Positions 1-10,300 of a stretch of 64,000 nucleotides of DNA are shown one piece after another; the stretch's first letter is position 1; every line of letters begins with the position of its first letter. The notes under the pieces were generated by a model that was not told the origin of the DNA, did not search any database, and worked only from the letters and a program-made list of their open reading frames with translations. Source of the stretch: Deltaproteobacteria bacterium (GTDB lineage: Bacteria; Myxococcota; UBA727; VGSZ01); contig JADZDP010000256.1 in NCBI GenBank assembly GCA_020850995.1, positions 1 to 64,000 of the forward strand, given 5' to 3'. The position numbers were made by a program, and so were the translations under genes.

Positions 1-450
1 CAGCTCGGTGGTCCATCGCCATGCGGTGCACGTGCCGTTCGCCCCGAGAAAGAAGCCGCTCGAGCACTGGTCGGCAGCTACGCAGAAGCCGTCTCCGCCA
101 TTGTGGGTCGTCGGGTCCAGGCACGGGACGCGCGGCAGTTCACCCTCTCCCTCGCCTTCTCCCTCGCCTTCTCCCTCGCCTTCTCCCTCGCCTTCTCCCT
201 CGCCTTCTCCCTCGCCTTCTCCCTCGCCTTCTCCCTCGCCTTCTCCCTCGCCTTCTCCCTCACCTTCTCCCTCACCTTCTCCCTCGCCTTCGCCCTCGCC
301 TTCGCCCTCGCCTTCTCCCTCGCCTTCTCCCTCGCCTTCGCCCTCGCCGCCAGCGATCACATCGGCGTCACCTGCATCGATGCCTTCGTCGACGCAACCT
401 GCGACGGCAGCAAGACAAAGAAGCGTGATGAGATCCGCCCGGATCGCCAT
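1..450 (-). CDS. Lipoprotein with long Gly-Glu linker, 3' end outside window
   Basis: The reading frame starts at ATG 450 and stays open to the left edge (150 codons), so the C-terminus is missing. The first 19 residues (MAIRADLITLLC..AVAGC) are a lipoprotein signal with Cys19 as the lipidated residue. A short acidic stretch is followed by about 35 Gly-Glu pairs. After the linker comes a Cys-containing module (PCLDPTTHNGGDGFCV, then DQCSSGFF) of the 'C-DPTTHNGGDGxC' kind common in myxobacterial surface proteins. The protein is probably tethered to a membrane with its domain held away by the charged linker. The function of the missing part cannot be told. Confidence 0.8.
   Translation of the reverse strand, partial: MAIRADLITLLCLAAVAGCVDEGIDAGDADVIAGGEGEGEGEGEGEGEGEGEGEGEGEGEGEGEGEGEGEGEGEGEGEGEGEGEGEGEGEGEGEGEGEGEGEGELPRVPCLDPTTHNGGDGFCVAADQCSSGFFLGANGTCTAWRWTTEL
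139..348 (-). repeat. (GGCGAR)n hexamer tract coding Gly-Glu repeats
   Basis: About 35 tandem 6-bp units (GGC/GGA + GAG/GAA) encode the Gly-Glu linker of the lipoprotein. The unit is a multiple of three, so changes in copy number alter linker length without a frameshift. On the other strand the same DNA reads as Ser-Pro or Arg-Glu repeats; those frames are not genes. Confidence 0.9.
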
Positions 451-934
451 GGCGGACCATTGCATCACACCTTGCTGCCCGGTCGGTTTGCTGTGCCAGC
501 GAGAGACATGTGCGAGGCAGCATCACCCGGAGCGATTGGGTACCCTGGCGCCGCGGTCAGTGCGGGCCTTGCGTCTGCTCTCCACCCGGACCTCCGTCCG
601 GCACACAAGGGGCTCGCCTCCGTCTCCGGTGGTCAGCCGTCGGCGCGCCCCGCCCCCGGCGAGGGCGATGCGACGGCGGTCGTACGGCAGCAATCTCGAG
701 CTTCCGGCGCGGCGCGCGGGAAGCGCGCAGCCCGCTTCCACCGGTGACCTGCCCTGAATGCCGGTCGCGGTCCGTGGTGTCGAGGCGCACCAGCTTGTGC
801 TCTCTCGACACCGGCATCACGGCGCATGGTCCATGCGGCATTCCCTACAGCGGAGACCAACAGGCGCTCACACGATCGGATCGGACCGGACCCGCAGGGC
901 ACCGTGCGCCGCGCGACGACGACGAGGGCGCCGG
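451..934. other. Intergenic region without a convincing gene
   Basis: No open frame here has a credible start, ribosome site or protein-like composition. The only structure I see is a hairpin at 776-812. The right part would hold the 3' UTR of the lipoprotein gene at 935-1432 and the left part the promoter of the gene starting at 450. Confidence 0.6.
776..812 (-). other. Two-step hairpin, possible terminator
   Basis: Arms GGTGTCGAG (776-784) and CTCGACACC (804-812) are perfectly complementary, and an inner GCAC/GTGC stem (787-790 / 797-800) closes a six-base loop. It lies downstream of the stop of the lipoprotein gene at 935. There is no T tract, so termination is only a guess. Confidence 0.35.
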
Positions 935-1432
935 CTACTCGCCCGCGCCGAGCGTGACCACCGCTTCGCCGTGGCCGCGCACGTCGTTCGCGTCGACCAC
1001 GTCGACGATGAGGGTGGCGAGCAGGCCAACGAGCGCCTGCAGCTGCTCGTTGGTGGTGTAGACGAAGGGATCGAGCGGCACCACCACGGTGCTGACGGAG
1101 CCGCTGTCGCCGGCGCACAAGAGCGCCTGCTGGTAGAGCACGTACTGCCCCACGCTGGCGCCGTCGATCTCGGTGGCCACGTGCACGGTGGCGCGCGTGT
1201 CGTCGGCGGCGTGCAGCCCCGTCGTGCGCACGCGCACCGCCATGCCGAAACCACCCTGGGGCGCGATGGAGATGGGCACGCGCTCGCCCTCGCTGAGCAG
1301 CTCGAAGTCCCCCTCGCCCAAGCGCCCGAGCTCGACGGTGGGCTCGGCCGCCGATTCGCATGCCGCGTCGGGCTCGCAACACGCGAGCGGCAGCAGCGCG
1401 GAGAGGACGAGGACGAGCCGACGAGCGCCCAT
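935..1432 (-). CDS. Small lipoprotein of unknown function
   Basis: 165 residues. The N-terminus (MGARRLVLVLSALLPLACC) is a lipoprotein signal with the LACC lipobox. The mature part carries an LGEGDFELLSEG..V-IAPQGGFG segment, then alternating hydrophobic strands suggesting one beta-sandwich domain. Similar 'PQGG' domains occur in myxobacterial surface proteins, but I cannot assign a function. It lies 65 bp downstream of the phospholipase-D-like gene in the same direction and may share its transcript. Confidence 0.75.
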   Translation of the reverse strand: MGARRLVLVLSALLPLACCEPDAACESAAEPTVELGRLGEGDFELLSEGERVPISIAPQGGFGMAVRVRTTGLHAADDTRATVHVATEIDGASVGQYVLYQQALLCAGDSGSVSTVVVPLDPFVYTTNEQLQALVGLLATLIVDVVDANDVRGHGEAVVTLGAGE

Positions 1433-1497
1433 GGGCGAAGCTTGCGGTGCGCGCGGCCCACGCGCAACCCAGATTCCGAACCCGCGCGCAGCGCCGC

Positions 1498-3120
1498 TCA
1501 GATGATGGGGGCCAAGAGCTCGAGCAGCGGCTCGAGCTTCTTCACCTTGGCGATGGCGGCAGGGTCGCAGTGTTGCTCGGGGCCGAAGCGCACCTTGGGC
1601 TCACCGCCCTCGAGCACCGGCGCGCCGTCTGGGCCGCGCTCGATGGTGTACTCGAAGACCAGCGGCGCCTGCTCTTCGGTCTTGCCCACGATGAGCGCGC
1701 GCTGGCTGGCGGCGAACTGCTCCGACCAGACCGCGGCCACCACCTCGCCGTTCACGCCGGCCGAGAGGGGATCGAGGTTGTAGCTGCCGACGAAGCTGAG
1801 CACGCCGTCCATCACGCCCACCTTGGCGTGCATGAGGCGCTTCTCGCCCACGACGAACAAGCGCGCGGTGGAGATCTCGGCCAGCAGGCGCGGCCACTGC
1901 TTGAGGAATGCGGCCTGCGTGATGGGGCTATCCGACGAGGTGGGGCTGTTGGTGAGGATGGTGACGACGACGCCGCGGGCTGCCGCCTCGCGCAGCGCGC
2001 GGACGCCGCGCTCGGTGAGCACGAAGTAGGGCGACTGGATCACCACCTCGCGCTCGGCCGCCTGCACGGCCGCCAGCAGGTTCTCGTTGACGCGGTTTCT
2101 CTGCGTGGGACCCCAGCTCGAGTGGGTGTCGAGCACGCGCACGCTCTCGCCCTCGACGGAGATGGGCGGTACCGGGCGGTGGAGCGCGCCCCGCAGGTGC
2201 GGCAGGCGCGCGAGCTGACGCGACACCTCGCGCGCCAGCTCGCGCGTCTTGTCGGTGGGGATGTGATCGAGCGCGCCGACGGCGTTGCCCTCGTACACCA
2301 GCGCCAGCGCGTCGCGCTTCTCGTCGCTGTCGAGGGCGGCCACCTCGCCGTCGCTGAAGGCCGGGTCTTGCAGCCACAGGCGCATGGCGGCCGCCGCGAG
2401 CAAGAGACCATCGCGATCATCGGTGCCGGCGTCGCGCTTCACCTTCTTGGTCTTGGGGCCGCGCAGCTCGGAGCTGAAGGCCTCGCCCAGCGCGCGCACG
2501 GCGCCGTCGCCCTCCATGAACACGTCCATGTCGATGAAGGCGCTCGGGTGATCACGGGTGTCGCTCAGGTAGTCGCGCGAGATGTTGCGCCCGCCGGCGA
2601 TGGCCGCTCCTTTGTCGACGATGATGAGCTTGTCGTGGTTGCTGGCGGTCACCGCGCGCAAATCGCCGCTGGCCAGGGCGTCGGCCACGTTGTGCTCGAG
2701 CGGGTTGTAGATGCGCACCTCGGCGCCCGCGCGCACCAGCTCTTGCAGCCAATCGGCGCCCATCCAGGTGCGCGACAAGGCGGCGGTGCCTCGGGAGTCG
2801 ACCATCAGGCGCACCTTGACCCCGGCGTTGGCCTTCTCGCACAAGAGCCCGAGCAGGCTCATGCCGAAGGCGTCGGGCTCGATGATGAAGTACTGCACGT
2901 CGACGCTGCGCTGGGCGCTCTCGATGAGGCGCCAGCGCGCCACCCAGGCGTCGACGTTGTCCGACAGGATGCGCAGGCGCGCCGACGCCGGCGCCGGCAT
3001 CTGCTCGAAGGCCGCGCGCAACGAGGGCGGCCGCGGCGGCAGCTCCTTGTCGCCCAGGCGAGGCGTGGCGCAGGCGAAGGCGACCATGGTCGCGAGGCCG
3101 AGGATCGTGGTGCGACGCAT
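1498..3120 (-). CDS. Phospholipase D / cardiolipin-synthase-like lipoprotein
   Basis: 540 residues. MRRTTILGLATMVAFAC is a lipoprotein signal (lipobox AFAC). Two HKD motifs are present: SNHDKLIIVDKGAAIAGGRN near residue 160 and LMHAKVGVMDG..SFVGSYNLD near residue 430, the pair expected for a complete PLD-superfamily enzyme that cleaves or transfers phosphodiester bonds. The length and two-domain plan fit cardiolipin-synthase-like or YmdC/ClsC-like proteins, but the lipid anchor places it outside the inner membrane, so its substrate is open. The ATG at 3120 was chosen because it opens the signal peptide; the same frame continues upstream without support. It follows the kinase gene by 17 bp, so the two likely form an operon. 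Confidence 0.88.
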   Translation of the reverse strand: MRRTTILGLATMVAFACATPRLGDKELPPRPPSLRAAFEQMPAPASARLRILSDNVDAWVARWRLIESAQRSVDVQYFIIEPDAFGMSLLGLLCEKANAGVKVRLMVDSRGTAALSRTWMGADWLQELVRAGAEVRIYNPLEHNVADALASGDLRAVTASNHDKLIIVDKGAAIAGGRNISRDYLSDTRDHPSAFIDMDVFMEGDGAVRALGEAFSSELRGPKTKKVKRDAGTDDRDGLLLAAAAMRLWLQDPAFSDGEVAALDSDEKRDALALVYEGNAVGALDHIPTDKTRELAREVSRQLARLPHLRGALHRPVPPISVEGESVRVLDTHSSWGPTQRNRVNENLLAAVQAAEREVVIQSPYFVLTERGVRALREAAARGVVVTILTNSPTSSDSPITQAAFLKQWPRLLAEISTARLFVVGEKRLMHAKVGVMDGVLSFVGSYNLDPLSAGVNGEVVAAVWSEQFAASQRALIVGKTEEQAPLVFEYTIERGPDGAPVLEGGEPKVRFGPEQHCDPAAIAKVKKLEPLLELLAPII

Positions 3121-3137
3121 GACGCGGCCCCCTGTGC

Positions 3138-4721
3138 TCACTTGAGCCGGCACGAGCGCGCACACGACGACGCTGCCTCGGCCACCTGCTGGCGCTCGAG
3201 GTCGCTCTTGGTGCGTCGGCTCCACTCGACGACGTTGGCGGCGCAGCTCACCTTGCCCAAGCACTCCCTCTTGAGGAAGGCCAGGGAGCTGGTCGTGTCG
3301 TCGTCCCACTTGACCTTGACCACGGGCCCCTTGTCGACGACGACAGGCTTGTCGGGCGGGCCCTTGTCGGGGCGCGTGCTGGGCTCTGCGGGCTTCTTGC
3401 GCACCGGCTCGACGGGCGCTGGCAGCGGCTCGATGGGTGGCTCGTTGGGGGGCAGCGGCGGGGGCACCACCATGGGCGTTGGCGGCGGTGCCGGCGGCAA
3501 CGGCGCCACCACCACGGGCTCCCCGCCAACGGCCACCGCCGCCGTGATCCCCACGCCCACCACGAGCGCACCGACGGCAGCGGCGATGGCCAGCGACGTG
3601 CGCCGCGCGCGCACCGGCGCGGTGGGCGCGGAGTTGGTGTCGCGCTGCTCGCCGGTGGAGGAGCGAGGCGCGTCGAAGCCCGTGGTGGGCGGCGCCACCA
3701 TCATGGTGGTGGCGATCGACTCCCACCCCGAGGCCGGTCCGGTGGCATCTTCCATGGCCGGCGGCGCTACGGCGCGGAAGGGCCGATAGGCGCCGCGCGC
3801 CTCCGCCGCCAGGTCGCCGAAGCGCTGCGCCATGAGCTGGCGCACCGAGCGCGCGTCGGCGAACAGGCCGCGCGCCAGGGCCCAGCCGGTGAGCGCCTCG
3901 GCGAAGGCGCTGCACGAGGGGAAGCGCTCCTCGCAGCGCGGCGCAAGCGCCCGATCGAGGATGCCGCGCAGCTCGGCGTCGATGCTGCCGAAGGTGGTCG
4001 GGCGGTGGCCACCGACGCCGGAGATGGCCCAGGCCTGATCGCGGCTCATGCCCTCGTAGAGTCCCTGCCCCGTGAGCAGCTCGATGAGCGTGACCGCCGC
4101 CGAGAATTGATCGGCGCGCCCGTCGACCTCGTCGCCGCGGGCGTGCTCGGGCGCCATGTAGGTGAGCTTGCCGAGCACGTCGCCGCGCGCGGTCAGCGGG
4201 CCCTGGCGCACCGAGGTAGCGATGCCGAAGTCGATGAGCTTGACGTCGCCCTCGACGCCGAGCAGCACGTTGTGCGGCGAGACGTCGCGGTGCACCAGGC
4301 CGAGGGCCTGGCCGGTGGTGGCATCGACGAAGCGGTGGGCGTAGTCGAGCGCCTCGAGCACCTCGCTGACCACGTGGATGGCGATGGCGATGGGCAGGCG
4401 CTCGTGGTGCGCCACCGACCGCAGGTCGCGGCCCACGATGTGCTCCATGGCGAGGTAGAGCCGCCCCTCGGCGCGGCCGACGTCGAACACGGCGCAGATG
4501 TTGCGGTGCGCCAGCTGCACCACCACGCGGGCCTCTTCCGAGAAGCGCTGCACGTACTCGTTGTCGGCCGCGGTGTCGGCGCGCAGGGTCTTGACGACGC
4601 AGTGCTTCTCATAGCCGCGCAGGCCGCCGCTCTTGGCGAGGTAGACCTCACCCATGCCACCGCGGCCAACCATCGACAGCAGCAGGTAGGGGCCGAACTT
4701 CCGCGGCAGTGCCTCGGACAT
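3138..4721 (-). CDS. Ser/Thr protein kinase (Pkn type) with one membrane span
   Basis: 527 residues. The kinase domain covers about residues 10-275: glycine loop GRGGMGEVY, catalytic lysine in CVVKTL, catalytic loop HRDVSPHN, DFG loop LIDFGIA and APE motif YMAPEH. The HRDVSPHN form is usual in myxobacterial kinases. A transmembrane helix (LAIAAAVGALVVGVGI) lies near residues 374-396, then a Pro-rich segment and a Cys-containing tail. The tail is likely extracytoplasmic and may sense a signal for the cytoplasmic kinase. The PLD-like lipoprotein gene follows after 17 bp. Confidence 0.93.
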   Translation of the reverse strand: MSEALPRKFGPYLLLSMVGRGGMGEVYLAKSGGLRGYEKHCVVKTLRADTAADNEYVQRFSEEARVVVQLAHRNICAVFDVGRAEGRLYLAMEHIVGRDLRSVAHHERLPIAIAIHVVSEVLEALDYAHRFVDATTGQALGLVHRDVSPHNVLLGVEGDVKLIDFGIATSVRQGPLTARGDVLGKLTYMAPEHARGDEVDGRADQFSAAVTLIELLTGQGLYEGMSRDQAWAISGVGGHRPTTFGSIDAELRGILDRALAPRCEERFPSCSAFAEALTGWALARGLFADARSVRQLMAQRFGDLAAEARGAYRPFRAVAPPAMEDATGPASGWESIATTMMVAPPTTGFDAPRSSTGEQRDTNSAPTAPVRARRTSLAIAAAVGALVVGVGITAAVAVGGEPVVVAPLPPAPPPTPMVVPPPLPPNEPPIEPLPAPVEPVRKKPAEPSTRPDKGPPDKPVVVDKGPVVKVKWDDDTTSSLAFLKRECLGKVSCAANVVEWSRRTKSDLERQQVAEAASSCARSCRLK

Positions 4722-4796
4722 CGGGGCGACTATAGCGCCACGCGTGCCCAGGTGCGACGTCGCGGAGGCGAGGCTGCCCGCGCGATGCGGGTGCGA

Positions 4797-5477
4797 TCAG
4801 CAGCCCGGGTAGCCCTCGACGTCGCAGATCTCCATGTAGCTCGGCGCGGGATCGAGGCCGGCCAGGAAGGACTCCACCTCCGCGGCCGGCATGCTGGGAA
4901 GGTCGTAGAAGAGCACGATCTCTACAGAGGCGAGGCCGGCGAGACCTCCCAGGGAGGCGAGCTCCGGCAGGTGAGTGAGCCTCAGCTCCTTTGTGGGCGC
5001 GGGGTTTGCCAGCGTCAGCGAGGTGATGGCCTCGTTTCCGATGCCCAGGTAGCTGTCGGCCGTGTCGAGGGAGATCGACAGCGCGCGGAGGTTGGCATTG
5101 TTCGAGAAGTTCACGATCCCGATTTGCCCGTGCCACGAGAGGTCGACCTCCTCGAACGATGGGTTCTCGGATACGGTGATCCCTCCGACGTGGCTCAAGT
5201 CTTCAAGGCCGGTGAGGTCTGCCAAGTGCTCGTTCCGAAAGACGGATACCGCCTCGGGCACTGAGGTGAGGCCTCGCAGGCCGTCGAGGTTCTCGAACTG
5301 GGTCTCGGCGATGCTCACCGACGAGCAGTGGCGCTCGCCGGCCGCAATGGCCTGCAGGTCCGCATCGGTGTGAGGCTCGCAGATGGTTCCGGGCAGGGAG
5401 GACTGGGGCACGCATCCGAGGAGCGAGCCAAACAGCAGGGCTCCTCCGAGCGCGTTCGTCAAAAGGGCTCTTCGCAT
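4797..5477 (-). CDS. Lipoprotein with leucine-rich / receptor L-domain-like repeats
   Basis: 226 residues. MRRALLTNALGGALL..LLGC is a lipoprotein signal. The mature part has repeating L-x-x-L-x-G-L units (FENLDGLRGLTSV, LADLTGLEDLSHVGG, LASLGGLAGLASV), typical of L-domain-like solenoids found in many Myxococcota lipoproteins. It ends in a Cys pair (ICDVEGYPGC). It is the last gene of a three-gene operon; its ATG at 5477 lies inside the end of the metallopeptidase gene (19-bp overlap), so translation is likely coupled. Codon use looks less GC-extreme than in surrounding genes. A binding or recognition role is inferred only. Confidence 0.75.
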   Translation of the reverse strand: MRRALLTNALGGALLFGSLLGCVPQSSLPGTICEPHTDADLQAIAAGERHCSSVSIAETQFENLDGLRGLTSVPEAVSVFRNEHLADLTGLEDLSHVGGITVSENPSFEEVDLSWHGQIGIVNFSNNANLRALSISLDTADSYLGIGNEAITSLTLANPAPTKELRLTHLPELASLGGLAGLASVEIVLFYDLPSMPAAEVESFLAGLDPAPSYMEICDVEGYPGC

Positions 5478-6621
5478 GCTGCGTCCATGCTGAGGTTGTT
5501 GAGAATGGTGCGCGCGGAGCTGGTGAGGCTCGGGTAGAGGTCGTCGAAGTTCTCCAGGAAATCCCAATGATTGCGCCCGTCGGCGCCGGGCTCGTCGCGG
5601 CAGCGGTTGGAGCTGCTGTTGCAGTATTCCTCAAGCACCTCCACCATTTGTCTAACGGCGATTGTAGGGTCCGCGTCGTCGATGGGGTCGTCGTCATTCG
5701 CGGGGTCGTCGAAGATATCCCAGAGAAATGCGGCCACACACATCTCCACGTCGCAGTTTGCGCTTCCACCGCAGATGTTGTCCAAGGCGTTCGACTCAAC
5801 GTGATCCTCGCTGTACTCGAAGATCGGGTCGGTGGCGTTGTTCGACCAGCCCCAGGGCATGGCCCAGAAGGTCGCCAGGCCCTCTTCGAACGCGACGCGC
5901 TCGCAGGTGTGAGGGGTCCATCGTTCGTGGGCACTATCACAGCCTTGGTAGTCGAAACTGGCCTCACCGAAGCCGTGGCGATTCGCGATGTGACCGAGCT
6001 CGTGCGCGACACCCTTCGGACGTTGATCGGCGAAACTGCTCTCGACCGTGATCTTGTAGTCACCCCACGCCGCGGTCATGGTGTCCGGGTAGACCACCTC
6101 GATATCGGTCATGGTCGCGGAGAGGATCGTGGACTGATCGACGATGCGGTCGAAGAACTGCTGCGTGGTGGCATACAGACCCCAGCGCTCCAGCGTGGGT
6201 TGTGTCGGCTTGAAGCTGCCGAGCGCGCGGGCCCCGGAGGCGATAGTCACGCTCGTCGAGCTCGTGTAAATGGCGCCGGAGGCGTTCTTCACCGTGAAGT
6301 CGTTGGGATTCTGCAGGAAGAGCCGCAAGGTGTAGCTACAGGTGGGCCCAAAGCAGCTGGCGTCGTCCCAGGAGAAGTTGAAGCAGCCATTCGCATCGGT
6401 CGTGCCGCTGCCTGGCTCGCCCCACCACGCAACCAAGGCAACCCTCGCCTCGCGGAAGGGGCGGTTGTCCGTGTCGCACCACGTGTGGGCGCAGCCGCTG
6501 TGCCCGACACAGCACATATCGCGCTGGTCGTCATAGAGCATGCAACCTGAGACTGAGCCCGACAGCGCTTGAGCGTCCCCGGCTGCGGCGAGCACCATGC
6601 AGGAGATGAACAGCGCGCCTC

Positions 6622-6625
<4 letters not shown>
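5459..6625 (-). CDS. Secreted HExxH metallopeptidase
   Basis: 388 residues with a Sec signal (MRGALFISCMVLAAAGDAQA). A Cys-rich N-terminal segment with a small beta domain (GCFNFSWDDASC) is followed by the zinc motif VAHELGHIANRHG near residue 210. About 35 residues later comes VAFEEGLATFWAM, whose Glu suits the third zinc ligand of gluzincin-type enzymes. The spacing does not fit metzincins. Many Cys residues suggest disulfides. Its start overlaps the stop of the preceding gene by 4 bp (ATGA, 6622-6625). The substrate is unknown. Composition is less GC-rich than its neighbours, which could mean transfer. Confidence 0.8.
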
Positions 6626-7170
<545 letters not shown>

Positions 7171-7327
7171 GCCACCGCCGAGGCAAACTGTCAACGCAGT
7201 GCACACCCCCTAGCACGACGAGAGCACCTTCAATGTCGAGCTTCGTCGCAGGACCGCTGCGAATGGCGGCGAAAGGTCGGCCCTCATTCCACCCGCTCGT
7301 TCTCGAGCATTGTTGAGCGCACCGCGC

Positions 7328-10300
7328 TCACCCCGCCGGCGTACCGTCGGGCTTCACGTAGATATCCCGATCCCCCTTGGCGTTCTGCGCCGGACCCACG
7401 AGCCCCTCGCGCTCCATGCGATCGACGATGCGCGCGGCCCGCTGGTAGCCGAGGTTCAACATACGCTGCAGCCACGACGTCGAACACTTGCGCGTGCGCG
7501 CCACCACCGCCACGGCCTCGTCGTAGCGCGCGTCCTTCGGCTCATCCAGCAGATCGCCACCACCACCCTCGCCGTCGTCGGCGGGGGTCTCGAGGATGCT
7601 CAGGTCGTAGGTGGCCTTGCCCTGCGCCTTCAAGAACTCCACCACGCGGTGCAGCTCCTTTTCAGAGATGAAGGCGCCGTGCACGCGCAGCACGTTGGAG
7701 GTGCCGGGTGGCATGAAGAGCATGTCGCCGCGGCCGAGCAGCTTCTCGGCGCCGGGGCGATTGATGATGGTCTTGGAATCGTGGCTCGACGCCAGGCGGA
7801 AGCCCATGCGCACCGGGAAGTTCGCCTTGATGACGCCGGTGATGACGTCGACCGAGGGGCGCTGCGTGGCCAACATGACGTGGATGCCGGCGGCGCGCGC
7901 CTTCTGCGCGAGGCGCATGACGTAGCCCTCGACGTCTTTGCCGGCCACCGCGAGCAGGTCGGCGTACTCGTCGACCACGATGACGAGGAAGGGCAGCTTG
8001 TCGAGCGGGTTCTTGGCGATGGCCCCCGCTCCAGCAATACGGGGCCCGCCCATGACGGCGGCGCAGTTCTTGTTGTACGCGTCCGTCAGGAGCCTCTTGG
8101 CCTCGTCGTCGTTGCCGTCGCGGGCGGCGGCCGCGCGCGCGTTGAAGCCGGCGATGTCGCGCACGCCGAGCTCGCTCATCAGTTGATACCGGCGCTCCAT
8201 CTCGTTGACCGCCCACTTGAGCGCGATGGCCGCCTTCTTGGAGTCGATGATGGGCGGCAACAACAGGTGCGGGATGCCGTCGTAGATCGACAGCTCGAGC
8301 ATCTTCGGGTCGATCATCAAGAAGCGCACGTCCTCGGGCGTGGCGCGGTAGAGCATGGAGCAGATCATGGCGTTGACGCTGACGCTCTTGCCCGAGCCGG
8401 TAGTGCCCGAGATGAGCACGTGGGGCATCTCGCCGAGGTTGGCGTAGTAGGGGCGCCCCTCGATGTCCTTGCCGAGCGCCATCATCAGCTTGTCGGGCTT
8501 CTTGGAGAACGCCGCGTCCGCGATGATCTCCTTCATGTAGACGGTCTCGCGCTTCTCGTTCGGGATCTCGATGCCCACGGCGCCCTTGCCAGGGATGGGC
8601 GCCACGATGCGCACGTGGATGGCCTCCATGGCCATGGCGATGTCGTCGGCGAGCGCGGCGATCTTCGACACCTTGATGCCGGGCGCGGGCACGAACTCGT
8701 AGGTGGTGCACACGGGGCCAGGGCGCACCTCGCGCACGCGGCCCTCGATGCCGAAGTCGAGGAACTTGGCGACCAGCTTGTCGGCCTGGGCGCGCATCTT
8801 CATCTCGTCGAGCGGCTCGGGCGCGGGCGCGTCGTAGTCGAGCAAGTTGAGCGGCGGTAACTGGAAGGCGGTCTTGGCCTCCTCCACCACGGGTGCCGCA
8901 GCGGCCTCCACGGCCCGCGGATCGACGTGGGCGCGCTCCACGATGCGGAAGCTGCCGTCGTCGGCGTCGGCGGCCTCTTGCGCCTTCTTCTCGGCGCGGT
9001 CGGCGAGCACCTTGGCCAGGCTCACCACCTTGCCGTCGACCACCGGCTCCTCGAGCACCCAGGGCGGATCGGGCTGCAGCTCGGGCGGCGCCGTGTCGAC
9101 GACGGTGCCGGGGGCGCTCGGCGTCGACACGATGGCCGGCGCGTCGGCAGCCATGGGTGGCGCCGAGGGTCCCACGGGCGCCAAGGACACCTTGCGCTTC
9201 TCGATGGCGATGGCCAGGCGCTCCTTGGCGCGGCGCTCGGCCTCTTCGAAGATGCGCTGCTTGCGCTCGTCCTTCTTCTTGGCGCGCTCTTCGGCCGCCC
9301 TGCGCTTGATCTCTGCGGGCGGCAAGCTCGGCTCGCGCGCCTCGAGCTCGCGCGTGAGGCGCTCCTCCTCTTCCACCAGCAAGCGCCGCTCCTCGCGCCA
9401 CACCTCCAGGCGCTCGCGCGCGCGCGCCACCAGCTCGGCCATGCGATCGCCGATCGATCGCGCCGTGGGCCCGAGCGGGCGATCGAGGGCCACCACGGTG
9501 CCGACGAAGCTGAGCGCCAGCGCCACCACGCCCGCGCCGAGCGGCGCGATGAGCGAGGCGAGCGCGTCGGCGACGAGGGCGCCCACGAGCCCGCCGGCGG
9601 GGAAGGGCAGCCCGGTGGTGCCGCGCAACATGAGGTGCAGCAGCATCATCGCGCCGAGGGCCGCGACGGCGGCGGCGCCCGCGCGCAAGAGCGCGTGGCG
9701 CGGCTGTGCCACCGGCTTGAAGCAGGCCACCGCGCCCACGAAGAGCGCCGCCGGCACCAGGAAGCCCGGCGCGCCGAAGATGAGCAGGAGCAGGTCGGCG
9801 AGCACGGCGCCGCCAGGGCCGATCCAGTTGTGCACCGGCCCGCGATGACCGGCGGCGGTGTCACTGGCAGAGTACGAGACGAGCGCGAGCACCATGAGCA
9901 CGCCGAGCGCGAACACCACGATGCCCGCGATCTCGAGCGGCAGGTGCGCCACGCGCTCCAGGGTGCGCTTCTTGGCGCGCTTCTTCGGTCGCGCGCGCGC
10001 AGACGTGGGCGTGTCTTCGTCGTCGTCCTCGGAGGCGGCGGGGCGCGGCGGCTGCGAGACATGCTCCACGCGCGGGCGGCGACGCGAGCGCCGCGGCATG
10101 GGGTCGCCCTCGTCATCATCGGCGCCGGGCGCCATGGCCGGCGGGGTCGACAAGAGCAGGCGCGGCGGACCGCTGCCGCGCACCACCACCGGCGCGGGCT
10201 CGTCGTCGATGGCGTCGGCGTCGTCGTCGGGGAGCGTCACCGGCGCGGGAGCGCGCGCGCGGCGGCGGCGGCGCGGCGCGGGCGTGGGGTCGTCGTCGTT

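Noticed and set aside
8..757. Long + strand frame with (Ser-Pro)n
   Set aside because: It is the other strand of the (GE)n lipoprotein; no signal, no ribosome site, and the repeat alone keeps it open.
1360..3789. 809-codon + strand frame
   Set aside because: Antisense to the PLD-like and kinase genes, which have clear motifs; composition is Ala/Arg/His-rich as expected for a shadow frame.
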